Origin: CABZJG01 sp902512685 | Lineage (GTDB): Bacteria > Pseudomonadota > Alphaproteobacteria > Rhodobacterales > Rhodobacteraceae | Direction of reading: 5' to 3' | Assembly: GCA_051201605.1 (NCBI GenBank) | Contig: CP179201.1 | Coordinates: 1,550,001-1,614,000, forward strand | Length of the DNA stretch: 64,000 nucleotides | Part shown: positions 25,292 to 33,347 of the stretch, piece after piece | Layout of the letters: each line of letters begins with the position of its first letter | Position numbering within the stretch: the stretch's first letter is position 1 | Notes under the pieces: generated by a model | What the model saw: only the letters and a program-made list of their open reading frames with translations | The model's database searches: none | What the model was told of the DNA's origin: nothing | Made by a program: the position numbers and the translations under genes

Positions 25292-27156
25292 GCTTTGTCT
25301 CCCCTCTCAAACTTTATCAGATTTTCTAAGGTATCCAAAGTCTCCGTTCTTAAATCACTCCCATAGCTTGAAAACCTATCCCATCTAAAACCGTTTTTGA
25401 GCGATCGCTCGAAATATCCTCTTGCCCTTTCAGTATTTCCATTTTTGACCTCAAGAACGGCATAAATGGCTAATACCCGACTATCTATATCTTCAGCTTT
25501 TATTTTATCACCAATAACTTTGTAAATTTCATCAAATTGCTTATCCTCATATAGGAGTGTCACTAGGAACCCAGTTTGAAACCAACCTGGGTCATTAGGC
25601 ACAATTTTGAGCACTTTTTGTAGAGAAGATATAGCTCTCTTTTTTTCTCCACAGCGAGTATAAACAGCTGCACCGATTAATAAAGTTTCTTGGTTTTGGC
25701 CATTTGTCTCAGCCTGCTTGATGTCCTTTATTGCATCCTCGCAACTGCCATTAAAATTTATCAAGCTTATCAACGCTCGAGCGTTGTAATTGTCAGTTTC
25801 TTCAGGGTACAAATCAATATTTCTATCTAGTATGAATTTAAGACGTTCTTTATCAGTTTCGGGTTCTGAACTTAATTGCATTAAAAGTCTTTGGGATAGC
25901 TGCCACGCCTCCATAACGTACATAGCGGCGTTTTCATGAGTATATTTGGCTTTCAGTTGATCAAAAAGCCCTTGTGCTTCTTCATGGCTCTCTATGGTTC
26001 CCCTTCTCCAAACTCTTATCCAATTTAGGAAAGTCGTTAAATCTTCAATGTTATTAAAATTATGAGCAAATGTTCTGGCGTACTTACCAACTCCTAAGTC
26101 AAGTTGTAAAAGCTCCAATATTTCTGAACTCATCTCGTCTTGAACTATGAAGATATCATTCAGTGCAAAATCACGTTTTCTGGTCGCTACAACTTCACCG
26201 ACCGCTGTGTCGGTCACCTCAAGATTCAATCTAGCGTTCTCGCCCATCACTTGTATCGATCCACGAATAATGAACTTTACTCCATATTCCGATCTCATTT
26301 GATCGTCTGTCATGTTCTTTTCAATTGTATGGAAGCTAGTATTGCTAGATAATACTTTTACTCCTTTATAGGTTGAAAAGGCGGAAACCATACTCTCGGT
26401 TACACCATCAGCAAATCCCTTCATATCAGAACCCAAGCCTGAAGCTTTGAGGGGTGCAACGAGTACGGTGGGACGAGAAGTTTCTTGAAACGTTGCTTCT
26501 TCTGAAGTGCTGATCTGGCTACTAGGAAAGTATAATAAATATCCTCCGGCTAGTATCACAAGAGCCAGGATTCCCGCTAACACTGGCACAGCGGAACTAA
26601 CACCACCTTTTTTCTTGATCTTACGTTTTTGAGAAGGATCTAACAGAACATCGTATGCATGAAATGAATTCTGTTTGACCTTTTGGATGCCTAAATCATT
26701 GAAATTCATTTGCGTTTTTGGGACGACCAAGTCGTATATGCTTTTTGAGATGCAAACGCCATTGGGCTGCGATAATGCCTCAAGCCTAGCAGCAATGTTT
26801 ACCCCGTCTCCAAGCAAGTTACCTTCTCTGGAAACGACATCCCCCATATTGATACCGATCCTGAACTCCAATTTTGCAGAAATACCATCTGATTTGTTAC
26901 GCTCTTTAATTTTGTTTTGGAATTCCACTGCAAATTCCACCGCATTCACTGCACTGCTAAATTCAGCAAGTACTGAGTCTCCTGCGGTATTAAAAATAGA
27001 TCCTTGTCGCTTATCTAAAGCCTCTTTTAAAAGTTTCTCGCATTCTGAATAGGCTTCAAGAGTGGCGTTTTCATTCCTCTCCATGTGCTTACTGTAACCA
27101 ACTACATCGGCTACAAGTATCACCGCAATCTTACGTTCAACTTCAAAATTAGACAT
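25285..27156 (-). CDS. Class III adenylate cyclase with TPR-like tail
   Basis: A 623-aa protein. Residues 5-170 are a guanylate/adenylate cyclase catalytic domain (KIAVILVADVVGYS, NTAGDSVLAEF, FRIGINMGDVV, LLGDGVNIAARLE, with both metal-binding aspartates). A membrane helix follows near residues 190-210, then a region like TolB-type amino termini (ADGVTESMVSAFS), then helical repeats of TPR type. It should make cAMP at the inner membrane. ATG at 27156 is chosen over one at 27177. Its stop overlaps the integrase remnant, so it is island cargo or an island-edge gene. Confidence 0.82.
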   Translation of the reverse strand: MSNFEVERKIAVILVADVVGYSKHMERNENATLEAYSECEKLLKEALDKRQGSIFNTAGDSVLAEFSSAVNAVEFAVEFQNKIKERNKSDGISAKLEFRIGINMGDVVSREGNLLGDGVNIAARLEALSQPNGVCISKSIYDLVVPKTQMNFNDLGIQKVKQNSFHAYDVLLDPSQKRKIKKKGGVSSAVPVLAGILALVILAGGYLLYFPSSQISTSEEATFQETSRPTVLVAPLKASGLGSDMKGFADGVTESMVSAFSTYKGVKVLSSNTSFHTIEKNMTDDQMRSEYGVKFIIRGSIQVMGENARLNLEVTDTAVGEVVATRKRDFALNDIFIVQDEMSSEILELLQLDLGVGKYARTFAHNFNNIEDLTTFLNWIRVWRRGTIESHEEAQGLFDQLKAKYTHENAAMYVMEAWQLSQRLLMQLSSEPETDKERLKFILDRNIDLYPEETDNYNARALISLINFNGSCEDAIKDIKQAETNGQNQETLLIGAAVYTRCGEKKRAISSLQKVLKIVPNDPGWFQTGFLVTLLYEDKQFDEIYKVIGDKIKAEDIDSRVLAIYAVLEVKNGNTERARGYFERSLKNGFRWDRFSSYGSDLRTETLDTLENLIKFERGDKAN

Positions 27157-27298
27157 CAAAAAAACCCTTGGATACATTTTTTGTATTTATGATTACATTT
27201 GCTTTCCAGTTAGTCTACTGGGAAAATTTTCATTAATTTCTGGAGTATAGAATGAGATATAAATGTTTTTAGTAACCAAGAGTTGTGTGCGATCTAGT

Positions 27299-27498
27299 CC
27301 TTAAAGAATAAGCGATCCTACCCGTTCTATAATGCCGCCGTAAATCTGCGGGTACTCGACGAGAGAAATACCAGACGCTGTCTTTTTGGAATGTGTAACT
27401 ATTAGATTTGGTTGCCAGCATGGTCTACGGTTCACTATCAAAGTCAAAATAGCGAGGTATTACAATGCGTTATATGGGATTATGGTGCCCCCACACGG
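27299..27498 (-). pseudogene. Second inverted copy of integrase 1 start
   Basis: About 200 bp matching, in reverse, the tRNA-Thr core, leader and first 40 codons of integrase 1 with about ten percent difference. It ends at AAGAATAAGCGATCC. No catalytic domain follows. The inverted 19-nt core is at 27480-27498. Confidence 0.8.
27480..27498 (-). repeat. Attachment core 4 (inverted)
   Basis: Exact reverse complement of the 19-nt core at 14257-14275. Confidence 0.85.
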
Positions 27499-27675
27499 CG
27501 ATGGTTCCGCCTTCAGGAGATGACCAAACGCATTAACCCCACAAAACAAGGCTACTGTCTCATTAAAGTTCCTGCAACAGGCGTATTTTGGTCTACGATT
27601 TGGCCTACGAAAGCGAGGGGGGCGAGCGCCAAGGCCTACCTAGGGTTACCGTATATGAGCCTGACCTGAGATTGG
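27499..27675. repeat. Element-end duplication, copy 2
   Basis: Matches 16897-17085 in the same orientation with scattered substitutions and short indels. No gene is supported. Confidence 0.7.
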
Positions 27676-27679
27676 GTTA

Positions 27680-27867
27680 CGCTTCAGAGGTTTGTCACTT
27701 ATCACAGTCAAATATACAACCACTTCAACCATGAGAGACATCTTCAAAACAGACAGACTTATAAGCAAAAACGCAGTGACGCTCTCATTGAGTGGTTCCA
27801 AATCTGCGCTTCCGAGCCATGTTTCCTTACTCCCTTTGCCAAAATATACTGGCACAGTTCTAGGGGG
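27680..27867 (+). pseudogene. Transposase-like 3' remnant with IS-end-like tail
   Basis: The + strand contains an open stretch reading YNHFNHERHLQNRQTY then KQKRSDALIEWFQIC, which resembles the last residues of a DDE transposase. It runs straight into the 56-nt repeat (27812-27867) that also cuts off the reverse transcriptase at 18382. Family assignment is uncertain. Confidence 0.35.
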
Positions 27868-27954
27868 CTAAGACAGGTGGTTAAAAAGGAAAACAAGCTA
27901 ATGGCTCAATAGTTGTCATACTTGTCATATCTGTCATATGCGGCTTCATATTGG

Positions 27955-28050
27955 GGTCAGCTTCCATGATTTAACAGTGATTTTTGCATCGATTTACGAC
28001 TTCGACAGACCGCCGAGTGATCCAAGTATCTGCCCGATCATGAGCCTACC
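27955..28050 (-). pseudogene. Decayed inverted copy of phage-like gene
   Basis: On the reverse strand it reads MIGQILGSLGGLSKS and then a stop (TAA) where the copy at 19084 has a tyrosine codon. The upstream bases (AACGAAAGGTAGGCTC) are shared with 19060-19082. It lies in front of NTF2-like paralog C, as the other copy lies beside paralogs A and B. Confidence 0.6.
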
Positions 28051-28114
28051 TTTCGTTGATATTAAGGAGTGAGTTGGTTACGGACTTAGAAATTGCAAAT
28101 TAATGGAGGGAAAG

Positions 28115-28450
28115 ATGAGCCTATTCGACAAATCAGTTGCGCTTTTTGAAAACAAATATGACCCAGAAAAATTTCGAGAGTTGCACCATGAGGAGTTCAT
28201 GTTCATCCGCGAAACCCAACTGGTTGACCTCGACGAACAGTGTGAAATTATTAATGGTCTAGCACAGGACCCAGAATTTCACCCACTAAGGACGGCAGAA
28301 TTGGTACACGAAAACCATTACGCTTTAGAGTTTCGCTGGGAAGACAATGGTCAAGTGATTACAAACCTTACCTTAAAAAAAGATGGGCTATACTGGCGTA
28401 CTATGGTTAGCAGGATACCAAAAGCGCATACACTCAAACAGAAAATGTAA
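28115..28450 (+). CDS. NTF2-like small protein, paralog C
   Basis: A 111-aa protein, the same length as paralog A. The shared signature is FRELHHEEFMFIRETQL, followed by LVHENHYALEFRWED and a C-terminal LKKDGLYWRTMVSRI. GGAGGG lies upstream of the ATG at 28115. Recurrence of this cargo beside the same phage-like fragment at two places shows the module was duplicated and then diverged. A SnoaL/NTF2-like fold is inferred. Confidence 0.6.
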   Translation: MSLFDKSVALFENKYDPEKFRELHHEEFMFIRETQLVDLDEQCEIINGLAQDPEFHPLRTAELVHENHYALEFRWEDNGQVITNLTLKKDGLYWRTMVSRIPKAHTLKQKM

Positions 28451-28567
28451 AACGCTATGCTATTTGGCATGTGAATTTCCCCTATTCCCCAGCGCAAAGC
28501 AAGCGCCCACCAGACCCTACAATGCTAGGTACTAAGCCATCAGTATCCTGTCGGCCTCAAGTGGCAA

Positions 28568-30067
28568 TTAGGTCTGCAGCAAGCTCAGTACATTTTGCTT
28601 AGATGCATTTGCTTGCGCAAGCATCGCCGTGGAGGCTTGCTGAAGGATTTGGGCTTTGGACAAGGCCGTGGTTTCCGCCGCAAAGTCCGCATCTGTGATA
28701 CGGCCAGCTGAAGCCTGCGTTTCATTCGATATATTCGTCAAATTCGAAATCGTGCTATCCAGCCTATTTGAGTAAGCGCCAAGTGATGCACGGCTATTGT
28801 TCACCATTTGGATCGCACCATCTAGCACACCGATTGCAGCTTCAGCATTTGCTTGAGAGGATATTGAAACCGCTGAGACTTTTGCCAAGGATGAAACACC
28901 AGTAGCACTAGTGCCATGATAGCCTGTAGTTGCAGAACCATTCCCTCCACTAAACGAGAAGGACTTGGTTGACTCCATACGCATAACACCCGTTGCAATA
29001 GTTGAGTCATTGCCGGCAGATGTTAAGGTTACACCAGTGGTAAATGCTGTCCCCGCAAAGTTGGACTGCTTGGTAATGGTCGTAGCTACGGCTGAGCTGC
29101 CTGAATCTGTCGCCGCGAAACCCTCAATAGTGATGTCATCGCCATCTGACTCGCGCAGGATAATTGCAGATTTATCCGTTCCGTTAAACTCTGCCGTGAC
29201 ACCAGTGGTGTTGGAGTTTGTGTTAATGACGGTTAACAACTCTGTCAGGTCAGCATTATCGGTTACAGATGCAACTATAGATACAGCGGTACCACCTCCA
29301 GTGAGAGTAAACGAAGTGGTTGTAATAGGGTCAGCACCAAGCGTCATTTTGATTGCTGTATGCGCTTTGGCCGTAACACCTGTTGACGACGTGTCAGTGT
29401 TAACTGCTGCTGCAAGTGTTTTTGCAGAAGCTTCAGCACTAACAGCCGCATCGGCTGAACTGCCTTTACCCAGGACATCTATGCCTGTCTCTGTCAGCGT
29501 GGATGTCGCTGTTGCTGCAGCTGCCGCAGTTACAGCGGTAGAGTCAATGCGATGGGTGCCGAGCGCAGATGGTCGCATGTCATCCTGCGATATGGTCAAA
29601 GTCTGATCAGCTTCCGCACCAATTTGGAATGATTTGGTGATGAAAGACCCGTCCAGCAGCTTAATGCCAGCCCAAGTTGTTGTGTCTGCAATGCGTGTCA
29701 GCTCAGCTTGGAGTTGGGTAATCTCGTTATTTAAAGCGAGCCTGTCCTTTGCACTATTGGTGTCGTTAATTGACTGTACCGCCAATTCCCGCATCCGCTG
29801 CAGAATAGCTGTTGTTTCAATCTGCGCGCCTTCCGCAGTGTTGATCAGAGCCTGCGCATCAGATGAGTTCCGAATTGCCTGATTGAGACCGCGGTAGCTT
29901 GCCTCCATACGCGATGCAATTGCAACGCCAGCTGCATCATCAGAGGCAGAGTTGATACGCTTCCCCGTGGAAAGCCGCTGCATGGAAGTTTCCATATCTT
30001 TATTGACGCTGCTGGCAGCCGCTTGGGCCATCATTGCGCCTGTGTTAGTAGCAACAGAAAGTGCCAT
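28568..30067 (-). CDS. Flagellin
   Basis: A 499-aa flagellar filament protein. The N-terminal D0/D1 part (about residues 1-165) contains RLSTGKRINSASDDAAG, AIRNSSDAQALINTAEG and MRELAVQS. The C-terminal part (about 430-499) ends DADFAAETTALSKAQILQQA then MLAQANASKQNVLSLL. The variable middle (about 170-430) is rich in Thr, Ser and Ala, as is usual for the surface-exposed region. GGGAAG lies upstream of the ATG. It stands alone with no flagellar genes beside it, inside an accessory region. Confidence 0.93.
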   Translation of the reverse strand: MALSVATNTGAMMAQAAASSVNKDMETSMQRLSTGKRINSASDDAAGVAIASRMEASYRGLNQAIRNSSDAQALINTAEGAQIETTAILQRMRELAVQSINDTNSAKDRLALNNEITQLQAELTRIADTTTWAGIKLLDGSFITKSFQIGAEADQTLTISQDDMRPSALGTHRIDSTAVTAAAAATATSTLTETGIDVLGKGSSADAAVSAEASAKTLAAAVNTDTSSTGVTAKAHTAIKMTLGADPITTTSFTLTGGGTAVSIVASVTDNADLTELLTVINTNSNTTGVTAEFNGTDKSAIILRESDGDDITIEGFAATDSGSSAVATTITKQSNFAGTAFTTGVTLTSAGNDSTIATGVMRMESTKSFSFSGGNGSATTGYHGTSATGVSSLAKVSAVSISSQANAEAAIGVLDGAIQMVNNSRASLGAYSNRLDSTISNLTNISNETQASAGRITDADFAAETTALSKAQILQQASTAMLAQANASKQNVLSLLQT

Positions 30068-30114
30068 TTGTGCTTCCCGATTAATGCTGAATATTTCAGC
30101 TTTCGACGCATCGC

Positions 30115-30249
30115 GCCATAGTTATGCCGTACCCTCACGAGCCAGCAGGTAGCGCAAGCGCCATAGTTATGCCGTACCCTCACGGGCCAGCAGGTGGCGC
30201 AAGCGCCATAGTCATGCCGTACCCTCACGAGCCAGCAGGTGGCGCAAGC
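30115..30249. repeat. Three 45-bp tandem repeats upstream of flagellin
   Basis: Units begin GCCATAGTTATGCCGTACCC at 30115, 30160 and 30205, with a partial start at 30250, and differ by one to three bases. They lie 48 bp before the flagellin start codon, so they fall in its leader or promoter. There are no spacers, so this is not a CRISPR array. Confidence 0.85.
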
Positions 30250-30351
30250 GCCATTAAACCAGCAAACTTAGACAAATTTTTGCCAAGGAAATTTGGCTCA
30301 CTACTAATACGGTTGATATTTTATTTCTTTAGGGAGAAGAATTTGCACGGA

Positions 30352-30375
30352 ATCAGCGCTTATGGGTCCAAATAG
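30352..30375. repeat. 24-nt repeat shared with 62824-62847
   Basis: Runs from ATCAGCGCTTATGG to TCCAAATAGC. The other copy, near the integrase stub at the far end of the window, differs at one position. Possibly a scar or end of a lost insertion sequence. Confidence 0.45.
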
Positions 30376-30464
30376 CCTGCCGCTTAGTCAAGTAGGCTTC
30401 TTTGTCAGGTATTGTTTCGTTCATTTCTTACTTCTATGGTTCTAGAAACAAGGAGTTGCTTTAG

Positions 30465-30686
30465 ATGACAGAAGAGGAAAAGCAGGCACTTAGGAATTCA
30501 TTTGCTGGAAAAAAAGTTTCTGAAATGACCCCGGAAGAGCGCGAGCTATTCGACAAAGAATTTCAATATAGCTTTTCGAACAAACCCAAACAGAAGCCTG
30601 CTTTTGCAAAATCAAAGATGCCCTCTAAGCCCAAAGATTTAACAATGGGTTTTCTTAGCCGAATGAATTTAATCGTGAAAAAGTAA
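30465..30686 (+). CDS. Small hypothetical protein
   Basis: A 73-aa basic, Lys/Pro-rich protein beginning MTEEEKQALRNSFAGKKVSE with the clear Shine-Dalgarno AGGAG at 30451-30455. The middle (FSNKPKQKPAFAKSKMPSK) looks disordered. No family is recognised. Good ribosome site and coding character favour a real gene. Confidence 0.5.
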   Translation: MTEEEKQALRNSFAGKKVSEMTPEERELFDKEFQYSFSNKPKQKPAFAKSKMPSKPKDLTMGFLSRMNLIVKK

Positions 30687-30766
30687 CTGGCTCAACTTAA
30701 GCTAAATTGTGGCTCATTAAATTAGGCTTGGTGGTAAAAAGGAGCATAGGCTTATGGCTCGATAGG

Positions 30767-30830
30767 TATCATACTTGTCATATCTGTCATATATGCCTGC
30801 GGAAATATGATACTTATGATAGATATGATA
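30767..30830. repeat. Imperfect palindrome of TATCAT-type hexamers
   Basis: Left arm 30767-30792 (TATCATACTTGTCATATC...) and right arm 30805-30830 are 26-nt imperfect reverse complements with a 12-nt spacer; each arm is built of TATCAT/TGTCAT hexamers. The left arm's 24 nt from 30769 are found unchanged at 27916-27939. It could bind a protein or be leftover coding DNA. The rest of 30687-31103 holds only a weak reverse ORF (30896-31087), which is not supported. Confidence 0.45.
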
Positions 30831-31141
30831 GCCTTTGTGGCGAGGGAGGTGCTTTTGTTTCAAATTTCTGAAACTGGGTTGTTAAATATATAAAATCAAA
30901 CTGTAAGTCGCAGACCATTCGTTTCTTTATTTTCGCTAAGAGATGATGGAACAATATTCATAACCCCACGCGCAAGAACCCACCAAGCATATATTGGGCC
31001 AAAACATACCCCAAAGATAACTCTTTGAGCCAACGCTGCGCCCCCGTGAGGCAATATCTTTTCAGACATCCGGCGCGAGGCGTTCAAGCATTACGAGAAG
31101 AAGTGGACCTGTCCCGCTTTAGTGCCGCTCCGAGTTCTCAC

Positions 31142-31999
31142 TTAAGCGGCTATCCGTTCGAAAGCCAAGGGGCTTTTCCAGCCTAATGCAGAATGTCTGC
31201 GGCGTGGGTTATAAAAGCCATTGATATATTTGAAGATAGCCAGTTCAGCAGCACGGCGTGTGTGCCAAGTATTTCGCCATATCAGTTCAGCCTTGATAGT
31301 TTTGAAGAATGTTTCCATTGCTGCATTGTCATAGCAATTACCCTTTCCTGACATTGATATTTTAAATCCGTGTTTGCGAAGCCGAGCCTGGTATTCATGT
31401 GAGCAATATTGGCTTCCACGATCACTGTGATGTATGCAATCCTTAGGAGGACGCCGCAAAGCAACCGCCATGTCTAACGCACGTATTGCCAGATCCTTCT
31501 TCATCCGATTACTGACCGACCAACCGATGATGCGCCTTGAATGTAAATCAAGTACAGCAGCCAAGTATAGCCATCCTTCACGTGTCCATATATAGCTAAT
31601 ATCAACCACCCATTTTTGATTAGGCTTATCGGTAGTAAAATCACGATCCAGCAGATTTGGCGCAATATTAAACTTGTGATTACTATCCGTTGTGACCTTA
31701 TGTTTACGGGTTCTGATAACGGATATGGCGTTCTGGCGCATCAATCTTCCTACACGGTGGTGGCCGACCTGCAGACCTAACTCTTTCAGCTCTTCGGTCA
31801 TTCTGACGCGCCCATAACTATTGTGACTTAGGGCGAATTGATCCCGAATATGAGCCAATAAAACCATATCCGTTCTCTGACTTTGGTTGATTGGTCGTGT
31901 GCGATAGGCGCGGTAACCACGTGCACTGACATTCATAATATGACACAGACGATTGATTGGAAGCGTGCCACGGTGTTCTTCGATAAACTTAAACCTCAC
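31142..31999 (-). CDS. IS3-family transposase OrfB (IS 2)
   Basis: A 285-aa integrase-core transposase. WVVDISYI carries the first catalytic aspartate, HHSDRGSQY the second, and DNAAMETFFKTIKAELI the glutamate; YGRVRMTEEL is the HTH_21 stretch. The GTG start overlaps the orfA stop by four bases. Production as an OrfAB fusion by -1 frameshifting is expected (see orfA). Confidence 0.93.
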   Translation of the reverse strand: MRFKFIEEHRGTLPINRLCHIMNVSARGYRAYRTRPINQSQRTDMVLLAHIRDQFALSHNSYGRVRMTEELKELGLQVGHHRVGRLMRQNAISVIRTRKHKVTTDSNHKFNIAPNLLDRDFTTDKPNQKWVVDISYIWTREGWLYLAAVLDLHSRRIIGWSVSNRMKKDLAIRALDMAVALRRPPKDCIHHSDRGSQYCSHEYQARLRKHGFKISMSGKGNCYDNAAMETFFKTIKAELIWRNTWHTRRAAELAIFKYINGFYNPRRRHSALGWKSPLAFERIAA

Positions 32000-32271
32000 G
32001 GTTTTTGCTTCGCGAAGAACTGTGTTGCCTTTTTTAATATTTCCCTCTCCTCACGAAGCATGCGGACTTCTTTTCGCAGCCGTTCGTTTTCGTGAATCAA
32101 ATCAATTTGTGGCTCAGGCGTAGAAACTGTATCGCGCTCTTCTTTGATCCAGCGGCTCAGTGTCGAAAAACCAATCCCAAAGTCCGATGCGACCTGCTTA
32201 CGGCTAAGCCCACTTGTTAATGCTACGCGCACAACTTCCTGTCTAAATTCTGCTGTTGGTTTGTTTCCCAT
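31996..32271 (-). CDS. IS3-family transposase OrfA (IS 2)
   Basis: A 91-aa HTH protein (GLSRKQVASDFGIGFSTLSRW) with a heptad helix (NERLRKEVRMLREEREILKK). In the codons for LKK the zero frame reads TTA AAA AAG, giving the slippery heptamer A AAA AAG (reverse strand, 32029-32035). A -1 shift there enters the orfB frame, as in other IS3 elements. Confidence 0.92.
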   Translation of the reverse strand: MGNKPTAEFRQEVVRVALTSGLSRKQVASDFGIGFSTLSRWIKEERDTVSTPEPQIDLIHENERLRKEVRMLREEREILKKATQFFAKQKP

Positions 32272-32301
32272 GTGTATTCTCCTTTAGTGCATAATATGCG
32301 G

Positions 32302-32925
32302 TTAAAGGAGCGGCACAATTCCGCGACAGGTCCAGTGGTCCCTGAGGTCGTTGGCGTCCTGCCGGGTGATCTCCTTGAGAGGAACGTACTTTATCTTCTG
32401 CCGACCGTAGACCTCTACCATGTCCTTGCGCAGTTTAGCAACGCGTTGTCCGATCTCCCGCTCGGAGGAGGGGGTGTCGCTCTTAAAGGTCGCATAGTCC
32501 CTCAAGACGGTGTCGAGGGTCACTTCGTCTTTCTTTAGCCGTCCTGTATATACTTGCTCCACAACGGATTGGGGTAGGCCGTCCCTTTTAAGCCTTCTAC
32601 CGAGGTCGTTGAGATCGTCCTCGATCTCCGAGTACTCAGGGATGGCGTTGGCGAGTACTAGCTCCGCAATCTCGTCACCTAGGGCACCTCTGATAATCTG
32701 AAGGCTTCTCTGTTTGGCTGACTGTACGCCTTCATCGTTAAACAGTGCCTCGATTCGAGTATGCACGAGCGGCAGCTTGCTCATAGCTTCTTTGTAGCTG
32801 TTACCCAGCTGTCGGTAGATTGTGTCCTTCCCGAGCAGCTTTCTAAGGCCTACTGGCACGTTTCTTTTGTAGCGGTAGGAGCCGTTGGCACGGCGGAAAA
32901 CGTATCTGGGGAGTTTCTGGGGCAT
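32302..32925 (-). pseudogene. Integrase 3 cut by insertion sequence 2
   Basis: The first 197 codons of a phage-type tyrosine recombinase starting MPQKLPRYVFRRANGSY (a DUF6538-like N terminus) followed by the core-binding region KYVPLKEITRQDANDLRDHW. The frame then enters the IS end and stops. The whole catalytic domain is lost. It begins 185 bp from the 3' end of tRNA-Leu and points away from it, the standard position for an integrase that used that tRNA. Confidence 0.8.
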
Positions 32926-33109
32926 CTCATCTCTCATGGCTTCTTGCTATGCCAACTAAATGCCCCTTCGCAAGGGATCGAAGCCCTGCGAGGCTGACTA
33001 TTTTGGAGCGAATTTCGACGAAGTGGTCCCGAAAGCGGTCCCAAAAGTGGTCTCCATAAAATACAACACACTGATATCGTTATGTTTCTTCAAGATAGGG
33101 GGGTGATTT

Positions 33110-33196
33110 TGGTGCCCAGGAGAGGACTCGAACCTCCACGTCCACAAGGACACTAGCACCTGAAGCTAGCGCGTCTACCAATTCCGCCACCTGGGC
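33110..33196 (-). tRNA. tRNA-Leu(CAG)
   Basis: An 87-nt class II tRNA with CCA encoded. The acceptor stem is GCCCAGG with CCTGGGC, the anticodon stem-loop is CTAGC TTCAGGT GCTAG with anticodon CAG, and there is a long variable arm. It closes the accessory region on the right: integrase 3 begins next to its 3' end. No second copy of its 3' end was noticed to the left. Confidence 0.96.
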
Positions 33197-33347
33197 AGGT
33201 GTCGTGGGGTCGGCGTTTAAACTTGGAATGGCTCAGAGTCAACGCTCGGATGCATCAAAATAGAGCAGGCTTATAAAACGGCCGCTTTAGTGCCCAAAAT
33301 TGTGAATATTTATTGGTCTCAAAGCAAGGCTCTGCTAAAATAAAGAA

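Larger units (their letters stand above)
31104..32334 (-). mobile_element. IS3-family insertion sequence 2
   Basis: 1231 bp with terminal inverted repeats. The left end is TGGACCTGTCCCGCTTTAGT and the right end, read inward, is TGGACCTGTCGCGGAATTGT; both continue to GCCGCTCC. OrfA and OrfB are on the reverse strand. It has inserted into an integrase gene whose N-terminal part remains at 32335-32925. No matching target duplication is seen (AAG left, GTG right). Confidence 0.9.

Noticed and set aside
30115..30249. CRISPR-like array
   Set aside because: The three units are directly adjacent with no spacers and no cas genes; plain tandem repeats.
30896..31087. 63-codon reverse ORF left of insertion sequence 2
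   Set aside because: TTG start, in-frame stop just upstream, hydrophobic but without relatives; may be a remnant, not supported as a gene.
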